A stretch of DNA of 64,000 bases from assembly GCA_013176395.1 (NCBI GenBank), contig JABMLP010000019.1, positions 868,001 through 932,000 of the forward strand. The letters run 5' to 3'. Below the pieces are notes generated by a model. The model did not search any database. It was not told where the DNA came from and saw only the letters and a program-made list of their open reading frames with translations. The position numbers and the translations under genes are program-made. Shown here in pieces: positions 51,836 through 64,000 of the stretch. Position 1 is the stretch's first letter; every line of letters begins with the position of its first letter. Source of the DNA: Venturia oleaginea (Eukaryota > Ascomycota > Dothideomycetes > Venturiales > Venturiaceae).

Positions 51836-54800
51836 CTACATCAGACTACTCCTGGCACCAACTTCACTCCCACCCTGCCCACTAGGCAGATCCCCACTCC
51901 TAGCATCAACAAACGCATTATAAATCTTTTGCAAGCGCCTCCTCTCATCAGCAGAAATACTGGGTCGCGTGCTCGACAAAGAGGAAAGAATATGCTGCCA
52001 TCCAATCGTCGGTTCTTTATTACCTGCTTCTTCATCATGTTTGGCTACAGTCAATCCATTGCCATTCGTGTGCGATTTCTTCTGTGGTGATGCCACGCCA
52101 GATGCTGGTAATGAGTCATCGCCTGAGTCCGAGGGCGCTTGGGAGTGAGCGCGATGGTGGCCGTGGCCGTGGTGAGGTATGGGTTTATACTGATTTGCGA
52201 GGACTTTCTGTTTCCGTTTTGCAGCTTGTAAATCGCGGATCTTTTGGGCAATAACAGCTCTTTCAGCAAGGGCCTTCGACCCTACTTCTTCATCGAAGTC
52301 AACATCCTTGTCTCCAAATTTGAAGTGAGAGAATTCTGGTATGCCTTTCGAACTTCCTCCGTTCTTGTTTCCTTTACCAAATTTGGAGGGATCGAGATCA
52401 CCGTCACCGAGGACATCATGGACGGCTTCAAGCTGCGCATTGTAGACGAGGGCTTGCAGATCCGCGCCCGAGTACCCGTCAGTTCGCTCTGCAATTTCGC
52501 CCCATCTCCTTTCCACTTCTGCGCCAACTTTGACGTTTCGACCGACTGCGCGTAGGATATCAACACGATCTTCGTATGCGGGCATGCCGCATTCCAAACT
52601 CTTGTCCAAACGTCCGGGACGTAGTAGAGCAGGATCGATGAGGTCAGGTCGAGATGTGGCTGCCAAAACATATACACCAGAAAGACCTTCAGCACCATCC
52701 ATTTGCGTGAGCAATTGGTTCACTACTCGGTCCGTGACACCGGTGCTGTCATGCCCTCGTTTCGGTGCGATAGCATCGAATTCATCGAAGAAGAGCACAC
52801 ACGGTCTAGCTGCTGATGCTCGCTCGAAAAGATCACGGACAGACTTTTCGGAAGCACCAATGTATTTGTTGAGGATTTCGGGACCTTTGACGGAGATAAA
52901 ATTGAGACCTGTTTGGGAGGCAATTGCGGATGCGAGTAGAGTCTTTCCACATCCAGGGTAACCATAAAGCAGTAGACCTGATCGGAGTCGCAGAGGACAA
53001 CGAGAGAAGATGGGTGCGTAGGTTGTTGGATATTGTAATGTTTCTAGGAGCATCTGTCGTGTTTCTTGAAGACCACCTATCGAAGACCATTGTGCTGTTG
53101 AGGTCTGTAGCGTCACATTTCTCAGTGACGCTGGTGTGAAGCCTTTCAGCGCAGATATGTAGTCTTCCGTCATTAACGTTGGGGTGGGTGGTAGTGCTTG
53201 TGAAGTATTCTTGTGGTTAGTGGATGCCGACGGTGAGATGGTACGTATCAGACATTCTGATCGGGCGCGAGAGGTGAGGAAAACTAGATCTCCTGGCATG
53301 TAGCCATCCGTCCCGCCAGCAAGGTCCAAGAAGTCAATATCCTGGGAGACTTTGAAACCTGCCGGACCATCTGCAGTGCTCGGTCTGCTTACTGTTGAGA
53401 AGACGTCGAGTTGCGACCGTCCATTGACCACAGATTGACTATCCTGATGGGCTAGCATTTCCAGCACTTTCCTCCGTCCTTCTTTGTTCGGCGCAGACAG
53501 ATTGACAATTTCGCGTACAACGTGTCCGCCAATGATGACGTTGTTGAGTGCTTCCTTACTCTGTGCTGTTGCTAGCAGAACAACTCCACTGTCCATAGAG
53601 CAGTGTTGCTTGACAGCAGCGCAGAGACACTCACTTATATGTCTACTACGTGCATTGTCGCTGCCGACCTCGAGCTCCGTCTCAGTAGGGCAAAGTCTGT
53701 CGAGATCGTCCAGTATGACAACAGATCGACCGCCCAGACGTGCGCCCCACGCAGCGGCACCAAAAACTCGGTTTATCGTTTCTTTGATGGTGGATACCCG
53801 CGTCTCGTCCGTGATCAGTATCCGGCATGGGAAATAGATTGTGTGGAAGAGAGATGTGTCCCGCAAATGGAGCGCGATCAAATGAGCGAGCTTGCTCTTT
53901 CCGGCTCCAAGGCCTCCAGTGAGGAGAACTGATGAGGATTGAGACAGATGTGTTACCAGATCCTCGATGGTTGAATCAATTCCCACAAGCTTCGGCCGTG
54001 AATCTGGCAAGGATTCACCTGGCGACCAACTTTGGAGAGCCGTCGTTGGTTTCATAATTTCTGGTAGAACTTCGATGCTGAGTGTGCGTTCTGATCCATG
54101 ATACCAACCGACAGTGATTTTCTTGTTGTCTGTTGCAGGTGGTGCTGGCTCGAACCGCAGTATTCCTCCTGGCCACGCAATATCTCCCTTTTTGATTGCT
54201 GGCAGGATCATTCCATCAGTGAGTGGCCCGTATAAGAGACCATTCCCCTCCTTTCCAATCAGACTTCTGAGCTTCCTCAAAGCCTCTTCTCGTTCCTGTT
54301 TCGATTCTCCTCCGAATTTGAGCCCTGTTTTTGCTTGCGCTGATGATGAGATGAATGGCAGTAGCTTCAACGATTTGACCACTGGGTCTTTCGATCTAGA
54401 CTCGTCTAGCTTTGCCATTGACGATGGCTTCCCAGCCTGAGCTGGTGCGCCTTCGACCCTTACCAGTCCACCCACGGCTCCATTGCATGACAGCGCTTCG
54501 CAGAGTAGCGTAGACAGGCCGATATGTTGTGAGTCCGGTGCGTCCTCCCATAGCCCAATTCGAGCGACCACTTTGTTTGTAGGCTTTTCTGGCTCTGCCG
54601 CGTCCTTCTGAGGATCGACTGGCTCTAACAATCCGGCTGGTTTGATGACCGAAACAGTCACCCAAGTGAGACCTCTCAGCGCTTTCGTCACCATAGTATC
54701 TCGGTCAACCCAGACTCGCAATCCTTCATCTTTCATAGCCTCATCATCCTCATCAAACCATTCGCCTCCAAGGCCACGATGTATGCCACGTAGAAAGACA

Positions 54801-55785
54801 ACCCCTCGAGACACAGGTTCGCGGTTACTCCTGTGCCGTACGGTGCTCGCATTACTCCTACCACTTTGTCCACTTCTACCACCAACACTTCTGCTTTCTC
54901 GAGCAGAGCTTCTTTCTGATCTCCTAACCTTGGGCGCCACAATGATTTCCGCATCAGGCCCAATTTTTACAAATGGCGAGTTTCCAGGAGGGTTTGGCGC
55001 TATAGTTGTAACGACTATATTTGCGGTGGAGGTAGGAGAGAGGTGAAGGGTGATAGGGTGTGGTGGTTGCTTGTCTGCTTCTGAAGTTGGAGTATATGCT
55101 GGATTCGGAACGGCGCGGACTTGGTTAAGGAAGTTGAGTTCGAGAAATTGGGCATGGAGTTCGATCACTAGTGGACAATTAGTCTAGCATTTCAAGGGTA
55201 CTTGCAACACTCACTCTCCCAATCAGCCGCAGTCAGTGGCTCGATGTTGATAGTATGGGCCTGAGGAGGATCCACATGTAGACTGACACCAACCTGACAG
55301 CGGGCGTAAGCTGTTAATCGCCTGTTGCGATGGTTCCAACTAGTATACCTTTGTTCCCTCTGTGATACCCAGTAATCTTGCGAAGGTAGCATCCAGTTCC
55401 ACCACTGCAACCTCTTGATCCCTTCCCACGGCCGCGCCTCTACTTCCAGCTATGCCATCTCTTGAGACAAGCGAGGTAAGCTTGCGCTTGCTCTGCATGC
55501 CCGTCCATCCCACGAAGATGGATTTCGGAGTGCTAGTTTGAGTTTTGTCTGCATTGTCGGCAGTCCGAGGGGTAGGCTGGCGATAGTTCAATTCTACCAC
55601 TACATTTTGGGCGACCTAGTTTGTGCTGTTAGTTGCTGAATGCAATGCACCCAAGCTATACACACTGTGTTCGCATTTGTCAATACAGCTACCAGCGACG
55701 GCGGCAGGTTCACCAAGCAGCTCTTAGAGGACTGCAACAGGGCGATTTCAGCCTGAACAGCAGTAGGTTTCCTCGAAGGTGCCAT
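51836..55785 (-). CDS. PEX1: Peroxisomal AAA ATPase Pex1
   Basis: Four exons on the minus strand: 55785-55667 plus base 55666, 55615-55349, 55293-55215, 55167-51836; 1265 residues. Introns are 55616-55665, 55294-55348 and 55168-55214, all GT..AG. Pex1 with Pex6 forms the hexamer that pulls ubiquitinated Pex5 receptor out of the peroxisome membrane. The N-terminal domain (CLVNLPPSLVAVL; VVELNYR; AADWEMIELHAQFLELNFLN) matches Pex1. First AAA module: Walker A GGLGAGKSKL near residue 574. Second AAA module: Walker A GYPGCGKTLL near 892, Walker B VLFFDEFDAI near 951, then the AAA signature SRPDLIDPALLRPGRLDKSL. The D1 site looks weaker than D2, as usual for Pex1. A poly-Ser/Arg stretch near residue 240 and a His-rich C-terminal linker (HHGHGHHRAH) are variable inserts. 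Divergent from MCM7 across about 500 bp. Confidence 0.93.
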
Positions 55786-56284
55786 GGTAGTCACTTCCTA
55801 CAGGCTATTTCGAGTGGTGTTCTTCTTGGATATCCCATGCGATTCGGATCTCGTCACGGTCCGAGAGTCCGCCTTTCTCGCACGTTGCATTGCCGAGGCA
55901 GGGATCGTTTCACTCAGATCTGAAAGGAACGCATGGAGAATGGAAGGCACGTTCGATAGTCGAGCAATTAGGAAGGAACTTGAATGTTGATTTCTGTACA
56001 ATTGTGATACTTTGGTGATCAATTGATATAACTTAAGATGATAACAAGCTGGCCGAATCCAATCTTAAGCCTTATTGCCTGCAGGCTGTAAACAACGCCA
56101 AGAATCGTGGTCGCGTCGCGTCGCAGCTTTTCAATTTCCAGCCTCTCCAGCCAAATTTAGAGATCAACATCTCCTTCGCAACACTGCAACACCCACATTC
56201 ACCGCATAGAGAGCCTTGTAAATCACCTCGATTGTTGTTTGATAATCGCGATAGCCCAGAGATCACCATATTTTCAAAACCACA
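55786..56284. promoter_or_regulatory. Shared divergent promoter of PEX1 and MCM7
   Basis: 499 bp between the two start codons. At 56110-56126 is GTCGCGTCGCGTCGCAG, whose reverse complement contains overlapping GACGCGAC units, close to the ACGCG core of MBF/MCB cell-cycle boxes expected near replication genes such as MCM7. The match is by eye and the factor is unknown in this organism. Confidence 0.45.
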
Positions 56285-58902
56285 ATGGCACTCCTCAATC
56301 TCCGTCCTCCGGTCGACTACACCAAGCAACAAAGTATGCGACCCCTCGCGCGTGCCCCATACAAAGGCTAACCCCTCCACCAGGCGCATTCGAAGATTTC
56401 CTCAAATCCTTCAAACCCTCTACCATAGAAGCATCCAATGCTCTGGAAGGTCTGAACCTGGGCGAAGATGACGAAGATGGCGAAGACTACGATTTCATGG
56501 ACGATGCCGATGCGCCAAACAACAGGACACGAGGCAACCAGCAGGCCCCTAAGGTCAAGTACATGAAGTTACTACAAGATGTCGCAGACCGGAGAGTGTC
56601 GGATATCGTAGTTGAGCTGGATGATCTGGAGCAGGTGGGTTGGGAAAGACTGCGGCGCTTAGGACATGGCTAAAAATATGCAGTACGAGAAATCTCTCGA
56701 TGACGAAGCCAGTACTTTGAAATTGATATCATCGATCGAGACGAATGCGCAGCATTACATTGAGGTTCTTTCTCGTGCTGTGGACAAAGTAATGCCACAG
56801 CCATCGACGGACTTGAGGTAAATAGACAAGCGAGCATTGAAGCCCATTAACTTACAGAAAAACAGCTATAAAGATGACGTTCTTGACGTTCTCATGGATA
56901 TGCGAAGCCGAAGAAATCAGCAACTAGAAGTGGCTGAGGAAAACAACATCGATATCAGCACATTATCCATGTTCCCCCCTGAGCTCACACGGCGATACAA
57001 TCTCAATATCAAGCCCGTCACGCCTTCAGGATCCAGCAACGAACGGAGCACAAAAGCAATGGCAGTCCGTCAAGTACGAGGTGAACATCTTGGTCATCTC
57101 ATTACGATTCGAGGCATTGCAACGCGCGTGTCCGATGTTAAGCCTGCAATCAAGGTCAATGCCTACACTTGCGAGAGCTGTGGTGATGAAGTTTTCCAGC
57201 CAGTCTCCGCCAAACAATTCACACCGTTGACTGAATGCCCATCCAAGGCATGCAAGGAGAACAACACCAAAGGGCAACTTTTCCTGTCCACTCGTGCTTC
57301 GAAATTTCTACCTTTCCAGGAGGTCAAGATCCAGGAGATGGCAGATCAAGTGCCAGTCGGTCATATTCCACGTCAACTGACAGCACATTGCCATGGTGCT
57401 CTTACTCGAACAGTCAACCCAGGCGATGTTGTGGATCTTGCTGGTATCTTCCTGCCAACACCGTACACTGGCTTCAAAGCTATCCGAGCTGGTCTGCTCA
57501 CCGACACGTATCTCGAAGTCCAGCACGTGACGCAACATAAGAAGGCCTACGATGATATCGTCCTCGCACAGTCTACCGTCCGGCGAATGAATGAACTCGA
57601 GCGATCTGGTCAATTGTACGAGATGCTCGCACGATCGATTGCACCTGAAATTTTCGGTCACATCGATGTCAAGAAAGCGCTGCTGCTACAATTGATCGGT
57701 GGTGTGACGAAAGAAATGGGCGATGGTATGCGAATTCGTGGTGACATCAATGTTTGCTTGATGGGTGACCCTGGTGTGGCCAAATCTCAACTTTTGAAGT
57801 ACATCACCAAAGTCGCACCAAGAGGTGTTTACACCACTGGTCGTGGTTCCAGTGGTGTCGGTCTCACAGCGGCGGTCATGCGCGATCCAGTCACGGACGA
57901 GATGGTGCTTGAAGGTGGTGCTCTTGTGTTGGCTGACAACGGTATGTGCTGTATCGATGAATTCGATAAGATGGACGACTCGGATCGAACGGCCATCCAC
58001 GAAGTCATGGAACAACAGACCATTTCCATCTCCAAGGCTGGAATTACCACGACGCTGAACGCGAGAACCTCGATCCTGGCAGCTGCAAATCCCCTTTACG
58101 GACGTTATAACCCTCGCATATCACCTGTGGAGAACATCAATTTGCCAGCCGCTTTGCTGAGTAGATTCGATGTTCTCTTCCTCATTCTTGACACTCCGTC
58201 GCGAGACTCTGATGAAGAGCTGGCCCGTCATGTCACCTTTGTCCACATTCATAACAAGCATCCTGAGGCCACAACAGGTGTTGTCTTCACTCCGAATGAA
58301 GTCCGACAATGGGTTTCGAGAGCCCGGTCGTACCGTCCTGTGGTGCCAAAGGAGGTCTCAGATTACATGGTGGGTGCCTACGTGCGCATGCGCCAACAAC
58401 AAAAGCGTGACGAATCCACAAAGAGAGCGTTCACGCATACTTCACCGCGTACACTCCTTGGTGTTTTGCGTATTTCGCAAGCCCTTGCACGTCTTCGTTT
58501 CGCTGACGCCGTAATCACGGAAGATGTCGACGAGGCTCTGCGATTAGTTGAGGTCTCGAAAGCCTCTCTCTACACAGACGAGAGAGGCAGAGGCGATCAA
58601 ACTCCAAGCTCCAAGATTTACCATCTCGTGCGCGGCATGAAAGATTCTGGAGCTGCGGCTGTTAGTGACGGATCTGGAGAGCTGGACTTGAGAAGAGTGA
58701 GAGAGAGGATATTGGCCAAGGGCTTCACGGCTGATCAGTTTGAGGAGGCGATTGATGAGTATAGTCTGCTTGATGTAAGTTTCTCGCGTTCTTCACTCTG
58801 CATACAATTACTGACATCGCTCAACAGGTGTGGCAAACTGCTGCTGAGGGCACGCGTCTTGTGTTTATCGAAGCCGAAGGTGACGAAGATATGGATTTTT
58901 GA
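56285..58902 (+). CDS. MCM7: DNA replication licensing factor Mcm7
   Basis: Five exons: 56285-56333, 56384-56634, 56684-56817, 56866-58774, 58828-58902; 805 residues, normal for Mcm7. Introns 48-53 nt, all GT..AG. The third ends at the second of two close AGs (56865), which is the only one that keeps frame. Subunit of the MCM2-7 helicase that unwinds replication origins. N-terminal zinc-binding pair CESC (near 247) and CPSKAC (near 268). MCM box: Walker A GDPGVAKS near 444, Walker B CIDEFDKM near 506, arginine finger SRFD near 575. Start [16 protein letters not shown] resembles Mcm7 N-termini in other fungi. The last exon gives [20 protein letters not shown], the typical Mcm7 end. Confidence 0.95.
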
Positions 58903-60561
58903 GCGAAACTTAGCCTTGTGTTGACGTTGGTGTATGAGGTTGCGCAAGCGGCGTTTTGGAATCTTGGTGTCGGATACCTTGTATAGTTCAACCTGTGTTT
59001 GATAGAGCTGTTAGTCTATCGAATTCTTCTTCCTGCATCTTTTACTTTTCTGACTCATGTCCGTCGAGAATGGAACAGATGCTCGAAAATAATGATATAC
59101 CAGGCTTGGGCTGGCAATTGCTGCACATTGCATGCGGTTGATTATTTTTTCCCTAAGGAAAGTATAGCCCGCGAGGCTGGCAGGCTCGGTCATCATGTAC
59201 GCCGAGCGGATCATCGGCTCAAGCCACTCTTTCTTCTGAGCTTCAGTCCCACATTCGGCCAGTAGCTCTATATTACCGCATTAGGGTCAAGTTGACGGCC
59301 TCACCTACAACATTACTGCAACTAAGAATCTCACACCTAAGACCGTAATCGAAATCGGTGAAACCTTCCCCGCCACCCTTCGCTTAGCGACCACTCAGCC
59401 ATAAATTCCAGAGTCCAAGGTATGTTGCTTGACTTTGAGGTCTTCCAGGATTATGGGAATGGTCTTTCCTTGCTTCGAGTGCTCTTCAGGAAGAAGCCTC
59501 GTCGCTGGAACACCTGACGAGGCGAGTCAGCGGCAGAATGGGAATGCTTTTCATGAAAATTCATATTTCGTGGTCAAGAAAATCTTTAATTTTCGACAGA
59601 TACTTATGCTCTTGCTCTTGCTCTTGGCGGATACTGGTCTCGACAATCGATTGAATCCTGATATCTATCTCCCGTCTTCTATTAGATAAATCCGATATTC
59701 CTACTTAATCCTTTATTCACTTGGCGATCTACAAGAAGCCAAAGTCTTTGCAAGGAGAACGAACGAACAAGCAGACATCACCAATAAGGTTTCTTTTATT
59801 CCCTGTTATGATTCAGGCTGTCTTCACCTTCCCCATAATTTTTCAACTATGCCCGGAAGAGCGTTGGATCCTCAAATGCAGCCTCGAGAACGCGTGGCTC
59901 AGTTTCGATATAGCTCATTCAAGTTAAGCATGCATATGCCTTTAGGAACTCCAGCCAGTCGACTTAACTTAGTGGCTTGAGACATCTCTTCGTGAGTAAC
60001 TTGCTCAGTTTGCATACCATATTTTAGGAATCGCGGTCGATTTAAGGGTCTAACACCATTGGCGTTAGGTATAAGTAGAACTCGTGCCTCTTGGGAGATT
60101 CTTTTGCAATGACGTCAACAACTCATTCAAAGCTAGAAGTCGTTATAAGGCAGAGCACAGATATACTGCTGATCCTCAGATAGATTGAGAGCGGCGCTTG
60201 CTGTTGCCGATGTCAGCCACAGATTCTTTGCCACCTCTTTTCGAACTTCGTGTACTCCGTACTGCTTTGGTAAATGAAAGACCTGCCAATCAGATCGGGA
60301 CACTTCGATTGATCCTCGGTTGTTTGCCTATTTTCACTGCCATTTCTTCTACCACCACTTTGGAGGAGATTGAAACGTAGTTAAGTAACATCGGACTTGG
60401 ATCTTATTCGCACCCATGGCATCCATAAATGCCATAATAGATGGTTCAATCGTAGATCTGCTAGATTCGCTTTGGAATCGGCCATCGTTTCAAGCACCTT
60501 AAACAGTTCGTCGATCGCATCAATCCTTTTTGGGAACCAGTCGTCGCAGTCCTATCCTATC
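58903..60561. other. Gene-free stretch
   Basis: About 1.66 kb with only short frames on both strands and no domain I recognise. A CTCTTG trinucleotide-like run lies near 59610. Probably the 3' region of MCM7 followed by ordinary intergenic DNA. Confidence 0.45.
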
Positions 60562-62435
<1,874 letters not shown>

Positions 62436-62502
62436 GTTATCTATGTGGAGAGACAGAAGAATTGGCGGTCTGCATCAAACAACTACGTGAATGACGATTG
62501 GC

Positions 62503-62862
62503 TTAATTGGCAAGACATGCTTGGAGTGTTTGGTTTCGTTGCAATATTTGATTATTTGGCAAGTAATTACCAACTGCAACAAAAAGATTAGCTGCTGAAA
62601 GTATTTCAATCTCCGAGGCTCTTCTGTACCTGCTTAGCTTCAATATCTCCGCTACCACTAACTGAATTTTATGTTTGTAACACTTGGAAGTTCCCCCGGC
62701 TTCTCTCTTGTGATGATGGTAAGCACAGACGTTCACTACCCAGGGGGGATCGAGTGTGCTCATGTCCTTGTACTTGCACTTCGCAAAGCCGAGCATGATA
62801 CCGTACAAACAATCTGTGGTGTACGTTTCCTTGGTTTTACAAATCCTTTTGATGTCCGCCAT
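62503..62862 (-). CDS. Doubtful small ORF
   Basis: 119 residues from an ATG at 62862, Lys/Tyr/Cys-rich at the start (DIKRICKTKETYTTDCLYGI) with no signal peptide, domain or neighbour relation. Probably not a gene; listed because nothing else explains the stretch. Confidence 0.2.
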   Translation of the reverse strand: MADIKRICKTKETYTTDCLYGIMLGFAKCKYKDMSTLDPPWVVNVCAYHHHKREAGGTSKCYKHKIQLVVAEILKLSRYRRASEIEILSAANLFVAVGNYLPNNQILQRNQTLQACLAN

Positions 62863-63025
62863 TTATTAATTCATATCCACAAAAGATTTACGGAGCGGCG
62901 ACCCCTTAGCTGTTGTTGTGAAAGCTCTGGTCGTGATGTAAACAGGCCACCGGCTGCGGACTGTACAAGATAAGATCATGTTATCTAGTAGTGCGTTCTG
63001 GAAACTTCTGTCTTCAACAAATCTC

Positions 63026-63478
63026 CTAGTTGATATGATCGCATGAGAAGATCAAACCAGGAACGACTTCCTCGATGCTTTGACGCTTAAGCGGAAGAGG
63101 AGGCGCAAGTCTCCACTCGTTAATCCAGTCAACGTACAGCTCCACAGTATCAGCTCCGAGAGTGTCGTTCACGATGGTGAATACGGTCTCGGTAGGTCGC
63201 GCTGCCAGAAATGCAGATGATTCGCGGATCTTTTTGGCATCAATGTAGAACAAGACCCCGCCACAAGATTGTATGGTGGCCACAGAGGAACCATAGCTAT
63301 CAAGACGTTTAGTGTACGTGCCGTTAAGCCTGGAGAATAGTTTGACTAACTTTAATATTGGAGCCTCTTCAGGATCCCTTTGCGTAGGCGAAGGCGAGCC
63401 ATCCACATCTTCTCTCTTGACGAGTTGTTCAGTGGTGGCAAGATCCCGAACGTCTTTGTCCACGAAACCAGCACCCAT
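63026..63478 (-). CDS. BTB/POZ-like protein fragment
   Basis: 150 residues from an ATG at 63478. The segment SCGGVLFYIDAKKIRESSAF followed by TIVNDTLGADTVELYVDWIN follows the layout of fungal BTB/POZ domains (hydrophobic strand, helix, ESSxFFxA-like turn, then VELYVxWL). Upstream ~50 residues are acidic and unstructured. It may lack exons: a second minus-strand frame at 63352-63669 starts MGNMTRRWSERALNP and could be a 5' exon. Such proteins often recruit Cul3 ubiquitin ligases, but this one is too short to assign. Confidence 0.4.
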   Translation of the reverse strand: MGAGFVDKDVRDLATTEQLVKREDVDGSPSPTQRDPEEAPILKLVKLFSRLNGTYTKRLDSYGSSVATIQSCGGVLFYIDAKKIRESSAFLAARPTETVFTIVNDTLGADTVELYVDWINEWRLAPPLPLKRQSIEEVVPGLIFSCDHIN

Positions 63479-64000
63479 ATATCGGCCGGCCCCTGAGATA
63501 ATTTTCTGATAGCATAGAAAGAGCTGGATTGAGGCGAAGGTTGGTGAAGCCGGTGGGCGAGATGTTGTTGTTGATTAGTTGAGGTGCGGCGTGGAACACG
63601 GCTAGATAAATTGCTATGCCAAATAGGGTTTAGAGCTCTTTCACTCCATCGCCTGGTCATGTTACCCATTTAAGTTTTTGAAGAATTACACAAATCTTGC
63701 TACGAGCGTAGAGTAACAATTTTATTGGAATTCTCCCTCCTGTGAGAAAAAACTCCGTGAGGGTAAGCGAATCAAAAGCTGGGCAGAAATGAAGAGCTTC
63801 AATTTTCTGACCAAGAACGCTCAACTGATCTCGTGTATCTTAGAATAAAGACGGAGCAAATATCTTCCCTACTTCCACTTGTCTAAAGATTCCTCAAGAA
63901 AATCCACATCCTTTCTACTTTGGTATACCGTAGGGCATTCTAGAATATAACAGCTAAAGATCTCCAAAGCACTACTGCTAGCTAGTGCCTATACATGCAC
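63479..64000. other. Window end, no gene assigned
   Basis: Possible upstream exon of the BTB-like gene up to about 63670. Beyond that nothing supported. Confidence 0.4.

Overview
This looks like nuclear DNA of a filamentous ascomycete (Pezizomycotina, possibly Leotiomycetes). Introns are short (about 46-66 nt) with GT..AG ends. The gene set includes a DUR3-type urea permease, PEX1, MCM7, an MBD4-like glycosylase and a fungal SMP/C2 protein. The mobile elements are those expected of such a genome: pogo/Fot1-like and Tc1-like DNA transposons, a Ty1/copia element and Tad1-like LINE ends. Species assignment is inference. I saw no rRNA, tRNA or CRISPR array.

Layout. 0-16 kb: sparse genes (a mitochondrial-type unknown protein, an F-box-like small protein, the four-exon urea permease, a small GPI-anchored protein, a four-TM protein). 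Among them lie a decayed metallophosphoesterase, a second decayed gene at 9.1-10.0 kb, and a long imperfect inverted repeat at 10.3-11.0 kb. 16-20.6 kb: two related pogo/Fot1-like transposons in opposite orientation. 21-26.5 kb: a second F-box-like gene and a large SMP/C2 membrane-contact-type protein. 27-43.2 kb: a repeat island. It holds a deleted pogo remnant, a 197-codon gene dead by four in-frame stops, and a three-level nest (copia element inside a Tc1 TIR inside a LINE tail). It also holds a LINE with a 14-bp target duplication interrupted by a solo LTR, a long degenerate tandem array, and a 13-bp minisatellite. 44.9-58.9 kb: a dense housekeeping block. MBD4-like glycosylase, a large nuclear protein with two Zn2Cys6-like clusters, and PEX1 lie on the minus strand, with MCM7 divergent from PEX1. 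59-64 kb: a decayed carboxylesterase and a BTB-like fragment.

Theme. Several single-copy-looking genes carry stops that could come from C-to-T or G-to-A changes, as expected from repeat-induced point mutation or its leakage. The transposons carry lesions at functionally decisive places: the third catalytic residue of two transposases, a frameshift before a zinc knuckle, and a stop between gag and pol. The copia LTRs differ at about 1 of 185 positions, so that insertion is young. The most unusual coding feature is the 1638-residue acidic protein with two tandem central Zn2Cys6-like clusters, directly upstream of a mismatch-type DNA glycosylase.
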